From: Opitutales bacterium
GTDB taxonomy: Bacteria; Verrucomicrobiota; Verrucomicrobiia; Opitutales; UBA2987
Length of the DNA: 42,518 nt
Assembly (NCBI GenBank): GCA_021772515.1
Contig: JAJFLU010000042.1
Span: 1-42,518 of the forward strand
Reading direction: 5' to 3'
Shown: positions 24,674 to 33,437 of the stretch, in pieces
Layout: each line of letters opens with the position of its first letter
Position numbering within the stretch: the first letter of the stretch is position 1
Made by a program: the position numbers and the translations under genes
Notes under the pieces: model-generated
Database searches by the model: none
What the model was told of the DNA's origin: nothing
Seen by the model: only the letters and a program-made list of their open reading frames with translations

Positions 24674-25726
24674 TTATTTCCCCCGCAAGCGATTGAGGGA
24701 TTTCTGGTATTGTAGAATGCCTGTGGCGATTGATTCTGCAATTTTCTGACGGTAGGCCGAGGATTTCAGCTTATCCGCCTCCGAGGGGTTGGTAAAAAAC
24801 CCGGTTTCCACCAACAAACCGGGGCAATTCAAGGTTTTTAACACTGCCATGCGGGCTCGTTTCAGTCCACGGTCACTCGTTTTGAGTTCCTTGATCAACT
24901 CCCGCTGAACATAAAACCCGATGAGGGCATTCCATGCGTTGTTACGGTTACCCGGAAATACTTTTTTATCGGATGCCCTGACACTGGAATTTCGCGTCGA
25001 GGGATGATTTTTCGGGGTAAAAATAAAAGTTTCCACTCCTTTTACTGTGCTCGATGCTGTGGCGTTGGCATGCACACTGATGAATAGGTCGGCCCGTTTA
25101 CGGTTTGCTATGGCGGGGCGCTCGGCTAGTTCGATAAATTTGTCGCTCTGACGGGTTAAAATGGCGTCGTAACCCTTTTTAGACAGGATTTTTTGCAATC
25201 GTTTGGAAATATCCAGGGCCACGGCTTTTTCGATCAGACCATACTTTTTGTTTTGGGTTCCCGGATCTTTGCCCCCGTGTCCCGGATCAATGACAATGCG
25301 ATAGAGTTTAGGCACCGGAGTAAATACCCTCGGGGTCACTATGGGTTTGAGGGTGTGCTCGAAATCTCCTCGGCTAATATAGAGGTCGGACCCATGTCGG
25401 AGCGCCGGGTGGCCAAGATATACCCTCCACCCATTGATGAGAAAATAACGCCGATCGGTCTGGAATTCGAGCCGGGTCCACTCGCTGGTCAGGACAATTT
25501 TTTTACCGCCACTGACCCCCGAATGCTTCATACCGAAATTTCGGGATACAGACTTGAGGGCCATGTAATTTACCCCGTCGAATTTCAAATCGGCCTTCGC
25601 CTGTGCTGCCGGGGCGACCAACCCCGCCAGAAGTAAGATAATAAAAATGGCGTGAAAACTGGAAGAGCAACGGGCAAACGAATCGGACAGCTTACGGCGG
25701 CCCAAGGATTTGCAAAAGAGTGACAC
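24674..25726 (-). CDS. N-acetylmuramoyl-L-alanine amidase (Amidase_3)
   Basis: A 350-aa peptidoglycan amidase that cleaves between MurNAc and the stem peptide. A membrane or signal segment at about 23-43 precedes a beta-rich N-terminal domain (45-135), similar to copper-amine-oxidase N-domain or AMIN-like binding modules. The catalytic domain (143-345) shows the zinc-ligand motifs IDPGHGGKDPG, the Glu in LIEKAVALD, SVHANA, and the catalytic VETGFFTNP. The start is GTG, one base after the infC stop (TAG-A-GTG), so translation is probably coupled to infC. No inhibitory helix insertion of the E. coli AmiC type is obvious. Confidence 0.88.
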   Translation of the reverse strand: MSLFCKSLGRRKLSDSFARCSSSFHAIFIILLLAGLVAPAAQAKADLKFDGVNYMALKSVSRNFGMKHSGVSGGKKIVLTSEWTRLEFQTDRRYFLINGWRVYLGHPALRHGSDLYISRGDFEHTLKPIVTPRVFTPVPKLYRIVIDPGHGGKDPGTQNKKYGLIEKAVALDISKRLQKILSKKGYDAILTRQSDKFIELAERPAIANRKRADLFISVHANATASSTVKGVETFIFTPKNHPSTRNSSVRASDKKVFPGNRNNAWNALIGFYVQRELIKELKTSDRGLKRARMAVLKTLNCPGLLVETGFFTNPSEADKLKSSAYRQKIAESIATGILQYQKSLNRLRGK

Positions 25727-25727
25727 T

Positions 25728-26339
25728 CTACTCAGCCTCTTCGTTGGGTTCGCTGGGGTCGTTGTATTTGAGCGTCCGCTTATTCTCGGGAAGCGGGCTC
25801 ACGATAAGTGTCACGCTGCGCCCGGCCAGTCTGGCTTCTGAATCTGCGGTGCCGATATGCTTTAAATCTTCGACCGTGCGGTTGATAACATCGAATCCCA
25901 GATTTTTATGCTCATTTTCACGACCTCGAAACGAGAGGGTGAGCTTAACCTTGAAACCTTTATCCAAAAAGTGCTCCGCCCGGCGAAGCTTAACCATGAA
26001 ATCGTGTTGTTCGATCCGCACGCGCAGCTTGACTTCCTTGATCTTCGAGCCTGCGGGTTTAGTATCTTTTCCTTTTTTGGAAAGTTCGTACTTGTATTTG
26101 CCGAAATCGAGAATACGGCAGACCGGTGGCCGCGCAGTAGGAGAAATTTCCACCAGATCAAGGCCATGCTTCTTGGCCATCTTGAGGGCCTCGTAGGTGG
26201 GGACGATTCCAATTTGCCGGGCATCGGGGCCGATAAGCCTGACCTCACGGACGCGGATACGCTCGTTAGTGCGAAGCCGTTGCTTGAAACCGGGGCGTTT
26301 GCCTTTAAAACGGCCGCCCGATTGAGGAAATCTTGCCAT
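25728..26339 (-). CDS. infC: Translation initiation factor IF-3
   Basis: A 203-aa IF-3. A basic N-terminal extension (1-20, glycine- and arginine-rich) precedes the N-domain, which starts with RTNERIRVREVRLI. A lysine-rich linker follows, then the C-domain with KEVKLRVRIEQHDFMVKLRR and VKLTLSFRGRE. The acidic tail ends SEPNEEAE. It starts with ATG rather than the rare AUU/AUC codons that autoregulate IF-3 in many bacteria. The usual partners rpmI and rplT do not follow; a cell-wall amidase gene begins one base after its stop. The 200-bp leader contains a TACCA-TT-TGGTA dyad of unknown meaning. Confidence 0.95.
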   Translation of the reverse strand: MARFPQSGGRFKGKRPGFKQRLRTNERIRVREVRLIGPDARQIGIVPTYEALKMAKKHGLDLVEISPTARPPVCRILDFGKYKYELSKKGKDTKPAGSKIKEVKLRVRIEQHDFMVKLRRAEHFLDKGFKVKLTLSFRGRENEHKNLGFDVINRTVEDLKHIGTADSEARLAGRSVTLIVSPLPENKRTLKYNDPSEPNEEAE

Positions 26340-26538
26340 TCAGGAGTTATCGATGGTTCAAATCAAATAACCGCTGCCAAATAAAGCGATTTCCTTTGAT
26401 CTTCCTCTGTATCATTGTTGGGCAAGTGTAGAATTTTCCATAAAATACCATTTGGTAAAGAGTATGAGGTATGCTTCATTTGGGGGTTTTTACAATCTTT
26501 TTCTCAATTAAATAGCCGGAAATGTCGTTCGGCAAATT

Positions 26539-27993
26539 TCACTTGGCTCCCTCTCCCCGCAAAACCACCGGAATTGTGCGAAGAAGGATGACGAAATCCA
26601 GCCAAATACTCCAGGAATCGATGTATTCAAGGTCCAGCCGCACCCATTCGGAAAAGTCCTCGATCTCGCTGCGACCAGAAACCTGCCACAGGCCGGTGAG
26701 CCCTGGTAAAACACTATAGCGCCGGTGGTCTTTGAAGGCCTCGAAATTTTCCGTTTCATAAACGGGTAGAGGGCGCGGGCCAACCAGGCTCATTTGCCCT
26801 ATTACCACATTCCAAAGCTGTGGCAGTTCATCCAGGCTGTAGTGGCGTAAAAATCGCCCCACCGGGGTTATCCGGGGATCTTCTCCCGATTTGAAAACAG
26901 GGCCTTTCATCTCGTTTTGAGCCCGTAATAAATCCAGTTGCTCCTCCGCTCCGGGGAGCATGGTGCGAAACTTGTGCATCCGAAAAACCTGTCCGCGCAA
27001 ACCCGTCCGCTCCTGAGCGTAGAATACCGGGCCTCGAGTGGTGATTTTGATGAGAAATGCCACGAGGAGAAAAATTGGACTGGCGATACCCAACAGACAT
27101 GATGACAAAACGATATCAAATCCTCGTTTGACAAGAAACTTTCCCTCATAATGGGAGACCGTTCGGTAAACAATCATGGGTTTCCCCCCAAATTCGTCAA
27201 TTTCAGGGCGAGCCAGAAGCGGTGAAATAAAATCTGCGAAATACCAAACCTCGACACCCTGCTCTTCGGCCGTTTTCAGGATATTTCTCTCTTTGGGAGC
27301 ATCGGAGGCAGTCAGGAAAACCAGATCGAATCGGCCTTTCGAGAGGATTTCTCCAATCTCATCAATCACTCCGGCAACACGGTCCTGCCACTTTTCGGGG
27401 ATGCTCTCCTTTGATTCTCCCATCAATACCACGCCTTTGATGACCACGCTGGACTGTTGTTGTTTTTTGAATTCGGCCAATCTCCCGCTCAATTCTTCGG
27501 CGGGGCAGACCAGGAGAGCTTCGAGGGGTTTTCGCTGGTAGTGCCCGATCAAATAGCGGCGCAGCCCCAACTCCTTGACGCCGTGATAGAGGTAAAATGC
27601 ACCGGCAAAACCGAATAACAGGGATCGGTTTACGTTTTCAAACGAGAAAAAATAGAAGAAACCGGTCATCATGCCAACCCCGATGGCCACACCTTTAAAG
27701 GACTGGAAAAGCACCTCCGGCCATTCCGCGAAGAGACTTAATTGATAATACCGATTGAGGTGCAGAGAGGCAAACAGGTTAAAAAGGATGACGAGGAAAA
27801 CCCATTTTTCGGCGGCTAGATGGGAGACACCCTGGATAAAAAATGGGAAACCTGTTGTTACCCTCAGGAACTTTTCCCAAGAATCTCCGAAATACAGGAG
27901 AAATAGATAGACACCAAATAATATCGCCGCTCCGGCCGCGATATCGATGGCCAAACTGATGTTTTCGAGGAATTTTTTTCTGCGACCAAGCAT
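26539..27993 (-). CDS. Polyprenyl glycosylphosphotransferase (undecaprenyl-phosphate sugar transferase)
   Basis: A 484-aa enzyme of the WbaP/WcaJ type that starts exopolysaccharide or O-antigen units by moving a sugar-1-phosphate to undecaprenyl phosphate. Four to five N-terminal transmembrane helices (about 13-140) are followed by a Rossmann-like cytosolic region. The catalytic bacterial-sugar-transferase domain (about 268-480) contains KRGFDIVLSSCLLG, MHKFRTM, SLDELPQLWNV, MSLVGPRP and LPGLTGLWQVSGR. All conserved motifs are present. It lies alone among housekeeping genes, with no glycosyltransferase cluster around it. It may act with the exosortase/PEP-CTERM polysaccharide system suggested by the surface protein. 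Confidence 0.92.
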   Translation of the reverse strand: MLGRRKKFLENISLAIDIAAGAAILFGVYLFLLYFGDSWEKFLRVTTGFPFFIQGVSHLAAEKWVFLVILFNLFASLHLNRYYQLSLFAEWPEVLFQSFKGVAIGVGMMTGFFYFFSFENVNRSLLFGFAGAFYLYHGVKELGLRRYLIGHYQRKPLEALLVCPAEELSGRLAEFKKQQQSSVVIKGVVLMGESKESIPEKWQDRVAGVIDEIGEILSKGRFDLVFLTASDAPKERNILKTAEEQGVEVWYFADFISPLLARPEIDEFGGKPMIVYRTVSHYEGKFLVKRGFDIVLSSCLLGIASPIFLLVAFLIKITTRGPVFYAQERTGLRGQVFRMHKFRTMLPGAEEQLDLLRAQNEMKGPVFKSGEDPRITPVGRFLRHYSLDELPQLWNVVIGQMSLVGPRPLPVYETENFEAFKDHRRYSVLPGLTGLWQVSGRSEIEDFSEWVRLDLEYIDSWSIWLDFVILLRTIPVVLRGEGAK

Positions 27994-28053
27994 GAGCTTT
28001 TGATCTTAATTATCCATCGTTGCCAATTAAACGCCAAAAAGGGCCGGGAATCC

Positions 28054-28431
28054 CTAAACGCTGAAACTTTCCCCACAGGAGCAACTGCTCGTCGCATTGG
28101 GGTTGGTAAATTTGAAGCCTCCCGAAATGAGGCGGGTCGAATACTCGAGTTCAGTTCCCTTCAGATAAAGCGCGCTTTTGATGTCGACGAGGATTTGGAC
28201 GCCCGCCGTGGAAACCAGAATGTCGCCCGCCTTGGGAGCTTCCACATATTTAAGACGGTAGGAAAGGCCGTTACAGCCCCCTCCGGTTATGGCCACTCTC
28301 AGGAGATTTTTTTTATCCTCGCGAGCCGCTAATTCGAGTAATTTCTTACCCGCCAGTTCCGTTACCCTGATCAGGTTTTCATTACCCAGTCGAACCCCCT
28401 CGGGAATATCTGTGGAAATTGCCTCAACCAT
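28054..28431 (-). CDS. erpA: Iron-sulfur cluster carrier, A-type (ErpA/IscA)
   Basis: A 125-aa A-type carrier that receives Fe-S clusters from a scaffold and delivers them to target proteins. The three ligand cysteines are present: one in GGGCNGLSY and two in the C-terminal CSCGESF. The segment LYLKGTELEYSTRLISGGFKFTNPNA is typical. ErpA and IscA cannot be separated confidently by sequence alone. It lies between the sugar transferase and pdxA on the same strand, with 60-bp gaps, and no isc or suf genes are adjacent. Confidence 0.92.
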   Translation of the reverse strand: MVEAISTDIPEGVRLGNENLIRVTELAGKKLLELAAREDKKNLLRVAITGGGCNGLSYRLKYVEAPKAGDILVSTAGVQILVDIKSALYLKGTELEYSTRLISGGFKFTNPNATSSCSCGESFSV

Positions 28432-28492
28432 TTTCGTTTTCAGTCATAAATAATATTGTGGTTAATATACCCTTTGTAAGCAAAATTGCAAT

Positions 28493-29428
28493 CTATGTTC
28501 CTGTGGAGTGAATTTTGCCCGCGGACAGTCGCCGGGCCATCGCGATCGCGTTGCCCATGCTGGTCGAATTCGCGATTCCCTTACCGGCAATGGAAAAAGC
28601 GGTCCCATGCGCCGTGCTTGTGCGAATCCAGGGAAGGCCCAGCGTAATGTTTACCGTGGTTTGAAAATCAATCGCTTTGAGAGGCGCAAGCCCCTGATCA
28701 TGATAAAGAGCCACAACCACATCGAATTCCCCCTCAAGATGCCGCCAAAATAAAGTATCCGCCGGTTGACAAGGGGAAAGTCCCGCAATCTGTGACCGCA
28801 GCCGGTTCAACAAGGGGTCGATGAAAACCCTTTCCTCCGTGCCGAGGATACCCCCTTCCCCCGCGTGGGGGTTGAGCCCGCAGACCCCAATAAGCGGAGA
28901 TTCGGCCCCCAGAGACCGGGCCAATCGGCCCGCTTGAAAAACAGCATCCTCCAGGATTTTTTCTGTCAAATGCTTACCCACTTCTCGCAAAGGGACGTGC
29001 CGGGTGGCCAGAACCACCTTCATTTTCCCGCCCGCGAAGGCCATCACGGGAGCGCCTCCCCAGCGATCAGCGAAGAACTCCGTATGCCCCGGAAAGGGGA
29101 ATCCCGTCTTTTTCATCCATTCCTTGCTGATTGGGCCGGTCACCACGGCCTCGAACCGCCCTTCACAGCATCCTTGTGCCGCCTTTTCCAAAGCCTCAAA
29201 TGCCACCTGTGCGCCACTTTCAGTCGGGATTCCCGGCGTAGCTTCGAAGTCATCAGGCCCCACTGAATCCATTGCCACACGGGGGAAATTGCCCAAACTC
29301 CGCAACCATTTGCCAGGCCCCATTAAAACGATTCCCTCCGCCTTTTCCCCATTCAGGTGCAGCCAAGAGGTGATCACTTCGGGGCCGACACCCGCCGGGT
29401 CGCCGCAGGTTATTGCGATTTTGGTCAT
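28493..29428 (-). CDS. pdxA: 4-hydroxythreonine-4-phosphate dehydrogenase
   Basis: A 311-aa NAD-dependent enzyme of the DXP-dependent pyridoxal-phosphate pathway. It shows the N-terminal CGDPAGVGPE, GPISKEWMK, and the metal-binding histidines in FPGHTEFFAD, YHDQGLAPLKAI and TSTAHGTAFSIAGKG. It is full length and intact. The start ATG lies 30 bp downstream of the nuclease-like hypothetical gene, in a run of same-strand genes from ribH onward, and a shared transcript is likely. No other pdx gene is visible. Confidence 0.95.
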   Translation of the reverse strand: MTKIAITCGDPAGVGPEVITSWLHLNGEKAEGIVLMGPGKWLRSLGNFPRVAMDSVGPDDFEATPGIPTESGAQVAFEALEKAAQGCCEGRFEAVVTGPISKEWMKKTGFPFPGHTEFFADRWGGAPVMAFAGGKMKVVLATRHVPLREVGKHLTEKILEDAVFQAGRLARSLGAESPLIGVCGLNPHAGEGGILGTEERVFIDPLLNRLRSQIAGLSPCQPADTLFWRHLEGEFDVVVALYHDQGLAPLKAIDFQTTVNITLGLPWIRTSTAHGTAFSIAGKGIANSTSMGNAIAMARRLSAGKIHSTGT

Positions 29429-29458
29429 CGAAGTTCTCCGTTGATCACTCCCCTCCGG

Positions 29459-30070
29459 TCACTTTTTGCCAAAGAGCTCCATTTGAGGATCTTTGACCAA
29501 ATCGTAATTTTTCAGGATACGCAGGATCTGCAAAGTATCGGATTTCTGGTAATTCTTGTTCGTTTCGACCTTGGCGAGGATATCCTGAAGCATCGAGCGA
29601 AAGGATATAATGCCATCCACACCATGTTCCTTGAGAAGTCGGATGCTCTCGGAGCGATGGGGCTCGGTCGTGGGTAAACCCGGCAGCACGAGGATTTTGA
29701 GCATTTCGGCCACATTTTCCAAATCCTCGGAATCGACATGAAAAAACTGCTCCGCTTTTTTCAAAACCGTTCTCTCCAGAAAGCGAAAAATCTCGGAACT
29801 GCTCTTGAGGGTGGAGGGATTAAACCGAAGCGTGGTATGCCAACCTTTAACCACCACGATGGCGCGATGAATGTAGGGAAGTTCACTCGAAAAAAGGAGG
29901 AAGTCCGGGGCGCGTTCACCTTTCACAAAGGCGGGATTATAGACCATCAAATCGATTTCTTCCTCGGCCAGTTTTTTACGGGATTGGACCTGATATTTCC
30001 GCAACTGCCGAACAAGAAACCCGTGCAGCTCGAAATATTCGCGCACAATATTTTCGTCAAAACCGGCCAT
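29459..30070 (-). CDS. Conserved hypothetical, possibly PD-(D/E)XK nuclease-like
   Basis: A 203-aa soluble protein. The N-terminal half resembles restriction-endonuclease-like folds: a helix with E11 (IVREYFELHGF), a basic segment, the IDLMVYNP strand with D40, and the strand IVVVKGWH with K75. The catalytic Glu expected two residues before the Lys is Val, so activity is doubtful. The C-terminal half is helical and charged, ending MELFGKK. The gene sits between aroB (57-bp gap) and pdxA, and its role is unknown. The fold assignment is inference from motif order only. Confidence 0.6.
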   Translation of the reverse strand: MAGFDENIVREYFELHGFLVRQLRKYQVQSRKKLAEEEIDLMVYNPAFVKGERAPDFLLFSSELPYIHRAIVVVKGWHTTLRFNPSTLKSSSEIFRFLERTVLKKAEQFFHVDSEDLENVAEMLKILVLPGLPTTEPHRSESIRLLKEHGVDGIISFRSMLQDILAKVETNKNYQKSDTLQILRILKNYDLVKDPQMELFGKK

Positions 30071-30127
30071 GAATTAAATTTTTGATGGATACGCGGGAAA
30101 GTAGCTTCCCTAATTTTTACTCAAGCT

Positions 30128-31222
30128 CTAGCGGTTTTCGGCTCCAGCTTCAATCCACAATTCACGCCATAGGCTTTCCGGGACGTCATTTACGGTTTCC
30201 GCTTTTCCAAGCCGCGAAAGAATCACGAAATGCACCACACCCGCCCGGGTTTTTTTATCGCGCTTCATGGCGTCACAAAGCCCCGATGCCGGTAGCGGGT
30301 TGTTGAGTCGAACGGGCAAACCATAGGCGCCCACGGTCTCAGTGACCTTGGCGACATCGCTTTCACTCAGGTGGCCAAGTTTTTGTGATAAACGCGTCGC
30401 CATCACCAGTCCCACGGCAACTGCCTCCCCGTGCAGGTAATTGCCATAGCCGGTAACCGCTTCAATCGCATGGGCGAAGGTATGCCCCAAATTCAGAAGC
30501 GCTCTCCCGCCCTCGGGAGCGTTTTCTCTTTCATCCTCGGCCACGATGGCGGCCTTGATCTCGCAGCAACGGCGAATGATTCCCGGTAGTTGAGGGCTTG
30601 AAGGAGTCAATTTCCCCAAAGATTGCAGCCTGTCGAAAAACCCTGGATCGGCCAGTAGCGCCGTTTTGATGACCTCGGCCATTCCGGCCGCAAATTCCCT
30701 CGGGGGGAGTGTTTCCAGCAGGCTTGTGTCGATATATACGGCTTTGGGCTGATGGAAAGCTCCCGCCAAATTTTTTCCAGCAGCCAGGTTGACCCCTGTT
30801 TTTCCCCCCACCGAACTATCCACCATTGCCAGCAGAGTCGTTGGTATTTGGCGAAATTCGATGCCACGCAAAAAACTGGCCGCAGCGAATCCGGTCAAGT
30901 CCCCCACCACGCCTCCCCCGATGGCGAAAAGGCAGCCTTTTCGGTCGATTCCCTCACGAGCCAGAAATTCACAAATCTCCTGCAAACGCTCAAAGGACTT
31001 TGTTTTCTCACCCGGCGGCATGACCAGTAGCCGCAGATTGTGGCCAAGGTGTTTGATAAAGTCGCCCAGTAAATTTTCGATATTGGCATCCGTTACAGCG
31101 GCAATCTTTCTACCTTCATTCTGCAAGGAGGCAATATCTTCGCGCAGCCTCTCGCCCTGCCCGGTGCCAAAATAGATCGGGTAACTTCTCTCTCCGAGAT
31201 TCACTTTCAGGGTTTCACTCAT
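30128..31222 (-). CDS. aroB: 3-dehydroquinate synthase
   Basis: A 364-aa enzyme catalysing DAHP to 3-dehydroquinate, the second shikimate-pathway step, with NAD and zinc or cobalt. Visible motifs include GGGVVGDLTGFAA, RQIPTTLLAMVDSSVGGKTG, EVIKTALL, and the metal site NLGHTFAHAIE followed by LHGEAVAVG. Its ATG overlaps the ftsY stop by four bases (ATGA), so it is translationally coupled to ftsY. Confidence 0.96.
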   Translation of the reverse strand: MSETLKVNLGERSYPIYFGTGQGERLREDIASLQNEGRKIAAVTDANIENLLGDFIKHLGHNLRLLVMPPGEKTKSFERLQEICEFLAREGIDRKGCLFAIGGGVVGDLTGFAAASFLRGIEFRQIPTTLLAMVDSSVGGKTGVNLAAGKNLAGAFHQPKAVYIDTSLLETLPPREFAAGMAEVIKTALLADPGFFDRLQSLGKLTPSSPQLPGIIRRCCEIKAAIVAEDERENAPEGGRALLNLGHTFAHAIEAVTGYGNYLHGEAVAVGLVMATRLSQKLGHLSESDVAKVTETVGAYGLPVRLNNPLPASGLCDAMKRDKKTRAGVVHFVILSRLGKAETVNDVPESLWRELWIEAGAENR

Positions 31223-32157
31223 GTTTCCTCCCCCGCCAGACCAAAAATGGCGTTGGCATAGTTTTCAACTGAAAAAGGCTGCAAATCCTCGGGCTGCTCG
31301 CCCAGCCCCACAAAATAGATTGGCAGCTTGAGCTCATGAAAAATCCCGGCCAGCGCTCCACCGCGGCTAGTGCCGTCGAGTTTGGTTATTATTAGTCCCG
31401 TGAGGCCAAAATCCCGGTGAAATACACGGGCCTGTTCGATGGAATTCGTTCCCAGGCTGCCGTCCACAACGAGCCAGCTATGGTGGGGAGCATCTTCATT
31501 CAATTTTCCCAAAACGCGCCGGATTTTCTTCAATTCTTCCATCAGATTGCCCTTGGTATGCAGGCGGCCCGCCGTATCGAGGACCAGGATTTCCCTCCCA
31601 CGGCTGGCTGCGGCTTGGTAGGCGTCAAAGGCTACGGCCCCGGCATCGGCACCGTAATGGCTGGCTACCAGATCGACTTCGAGCAGTTCAGACCAGGATT
31701 TGATCTGCTCGTTGGCCGCCGCCCGAAAAGTGTCACAGGCACCCAAAAGCGTGGTGCGCCCCTCGCCGATGAAAAAGTGGGCGAGTTTGGCCGCCGTGGT
31801 GGTTTTACCGGAACCGTTTACCCCGACCAGGCAAATGACTTCCGGCACATGCTCATTGGGTTGCAGACGCCCCTCAGCTCCCTCCATCGTTTGCCGCAGG
31901 ACGGCAGCGCCGATTCGGGCCGCTTCCTGGCCGCGGAGTTCCTTCTCTTTCTGGAAAGCACTCCTGATTTCCTCCAGGATACGCGAAGTGGTTTCCACCC
32001 CAAAATCCGCCCCATAAAGAGCCTCCTCGAGTTCCTCGATGGAAGAGGCGTCCAGAGTTTTGCCTCCAAAGATACCCCCGCCTTCTCCTAAAATACTGTA
32101 AAAAGTTGGAGTTGTCCGTTTGAGACCCTCCTTGAACCTGGAAAAAAGAGTTTTCAT
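31219..32157 (-). CDS. ftsY: Signal recognition particle receptor FtsY
   Basis: A 312-aa SRP GTPase that docks ribosome-SRP complexes at the inner membrane. The NG domain is complete: GVNGSGKTTTAAKL (G1), DTFRAAA (G2), DTAGRLHTKGNL (G3), TKLDGTSRGG (G4) and a terminal NAIFGL helix. The acidic A domain of E. coli FtsY is absent, as in many short bacterial forms, so an amphipathic N-terminal helix probably mediates membrane contact. It is followed directly by aroB (4-bp overlap). The partner SRP RNA lies 6 kb away at 37888-37983. Confidence 0.96.
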   Translation of the reverse strand: MKTLFSRFKEGLKRTTPTFYSILGEGGGIFGGKTLDASSIEELEEALYGADFGVETTSRILEEIRSAFQKEKELRGQEAARIGAAVLRQTMEGAEGRLQPNEHVPEVICLVGVNGSGKTTTAAKLAHFFIGEGRTTLLGACDTFRAAANEQIKSWSELLEVDLVASHYGADAGAVAFDAYQAAASRGREILVLDTAGRLHTKGNLMEELKKIRRVLGKLNEDAPHHSWLVVDGSLGTNSIEQARVFHRDFGLTGLIITKLDGTSRGGALAGIFHELKLPIYFVGLGEQPEDLQPFSVENYANAIFGLAGEET

Positions 32158-32292
32158 CCTTCAATCAATAAACAAACAAAAAAAATTATCTTAAAAAGTT
32201 ATCCCGAAACTCGCCCAAAGGAAGCGACCTCCCTTAACCATCCGGCGTCCGTCTTGCATCCTGTAATCCTGCATCCTCCCTCTCCCCCGCTC
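32158..32292. other. Intergenic gap with short direct repeats
   Basis: The gap between nusB and ftsY contains the octamer TGCATCCT twice (32255-32262 and 32270-32277) in a C/T-rich stretch, then an A-rich run before ftsY. No clear terminator or ribosome site is seen; a GAAGG directly abuts the ftsY ATG and is too close to serve well. Confidence 0.35.
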
Positions 32293-32730
32293 TCACCCCT
32301 CCGGGGAGGCTTCACGCAAAGGGCGTTGGAGTTTCAGTTTAAACTCGTCGAGAATCCCGTTGATGAAGCGTTTGGAATCCTCGATGGAGAATATTTTGCC
32401 CAAATCGATGGCTTCATTGATGGAGACAATGGGGGGCACGTCGTTGCGATGGAGCATCTCGAAAATGGCCAACCGCAGAATAGCCAGGTCGATTTTGGCG
32501 ATGCGGCGGAATTCCCAGTTTTGGGTGTATTCGCGTATAATTTCGTCAACTTCCTCCTTATGCCCGTGGAATCCCAAAACCAGCTCCTCGGCGAACTCAA
32601 AATAGACTCTCGGTTTTTCCTGGCTCCCGAAAAATCGCTCCATATCGTCCTCGATTTTTTCAGAGGGGTTAATATCCCACATATAAAGGAATTGCACGGT
32701 GGCAATCCGGTTGTCTCGTCGGCTGCTCAT
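32293..32730 (-). CDS. nusB: Transcription antitermination protein NusB
   Basis: A 145-aa all-helical NusB, which binds boxA RNA with S10 (NusE) in rRNA antitermination. Family segments are RRDNRIATVQFLYMWD at the N-terminus, then FRRIAKIDLAILRLAIFEML and VPPIVSINEAIDLGKIFS, with SKRFINGILDEF near the end. The frame extends to a TTG at 32754 that would overlap ribH; the ATG at 32730, 11 bp after the ribH stop, is preferred. The ribH-nusB order is a common bacterial pairing. Confidence 0.94.
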   Translation of the reverse strand: MSSRRDNRIATVQFLYMWDINPSEKIEDDMERFFGSQEKPRVYFEFAEELVLGFHGHKEEVDEIIREYTQNWEFRRIAKIDLAILRLAIFEMLHRNDVPPIVSINEAIDLGKIFSIEDSKRFINGILDEFKLKLQRPLREASPEG

Positions 32731-32741
32731 TGGTTTACCGT

Positions 32742-33296
32742 TCAGGATTTCCAAATCGCGGGGCCATCGGCAGGTCCGCCGGGAAATTCACCGCTGAGTG
32801 AATCGAGGTTTTCCAGGCGCTCCGATAATTGAACGTTCAATGCCGCCATTTCAAGGGCCGCCATGGCAAATTCCTTTCCGCGATTGATGGCGCCGGTGCA
32901 TCGGACTTCGGCCTGTTCACGATTCTCCGCCACAATGATTCCGTTGATTACCGGAATCTCACTGTCAACGGCGATTTTCTGGAGGATCAAACCGGTGTTG
33001 GTTCCCACCATTATATGATGCTGGGTGTCACCTCCAATCAGGACGCCAAGGGCGATCAGGCAGTCATATTCTTCGGTCTCGGCCAGCATGGAAACGGCAT
33101 AGGGAACCTCGTGGGAACCGGGGACGCGGATAGTTTCAATATCCTCGGCAGAAACCCCGGCTGTTTCCAGAGTCGATTGGACGCCCTTCAGCAACGCATC
33201 GGCAAACTCGCCATTGAAGCGCGCTGCCACGATGCCAAACTTCAGCCCCTCGGCCTTTTCCCGAAATTTTTCTAATAATGGTGAATCAGTGCTCAT
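32742..33296 (-). CDS. ribH: 6,7-dimethyl-8-ribityllumazine synthase
   Basis: A 184-aa lumazine synthase, the penultimate riboflavin enzyme. The core shows GIVAARFNGEFADALL, VPGSHEVPYA, ALGVLIGGDTQHHIMV (catalytic His) and INGIIVAENREQAEVR. The C-terminal tail is longer than usual, ending GPADGPAIWKS. The frame opens at a TTG (33308), but the ATG at 33296 is preferred. It heads the ribH-nusB unit and is divergent from the carboxypeptidase gene. No FMN riboswitch is apparent in the 129-bp upstream region. Confidence 0.95.
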   Translation of the reverse strand: MSTDSPLLEKFREKAEGLKFGIVAARFNGEFADALLKGVQSTLETAGVSAEDIETIRVPGSHEVPYAVSMLAETEEYDCLIALGVLIGGDTQHHIMVGTNTGLILQKIAVDSEIPVINGIIVAENREQAEVRCTGAINRGKEFAMAALEMAALNVQLSERLENLDSLSGEFPGGPADGPAIWKS

Positions 33297-33437
33297 ATCG
33301 GATTCCAATTAATAATCAGCAGTACATATGCCGACCTCACCAGCCAAGTCAAAGGGAATTGCTTTCGGCAATTTTTTTGCAACTTTTCTGGTTGTTTTAG
33401 TGTTTGCCCTCAGATTGAGGCTCAAAATACTTCGGGC

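Noticed and set aside
33297..33437. FMN riboswitch upstream of ribH
   Set aside because: The gap is too short and none of the conserved RFN-element segments can be seen on the minus strand.
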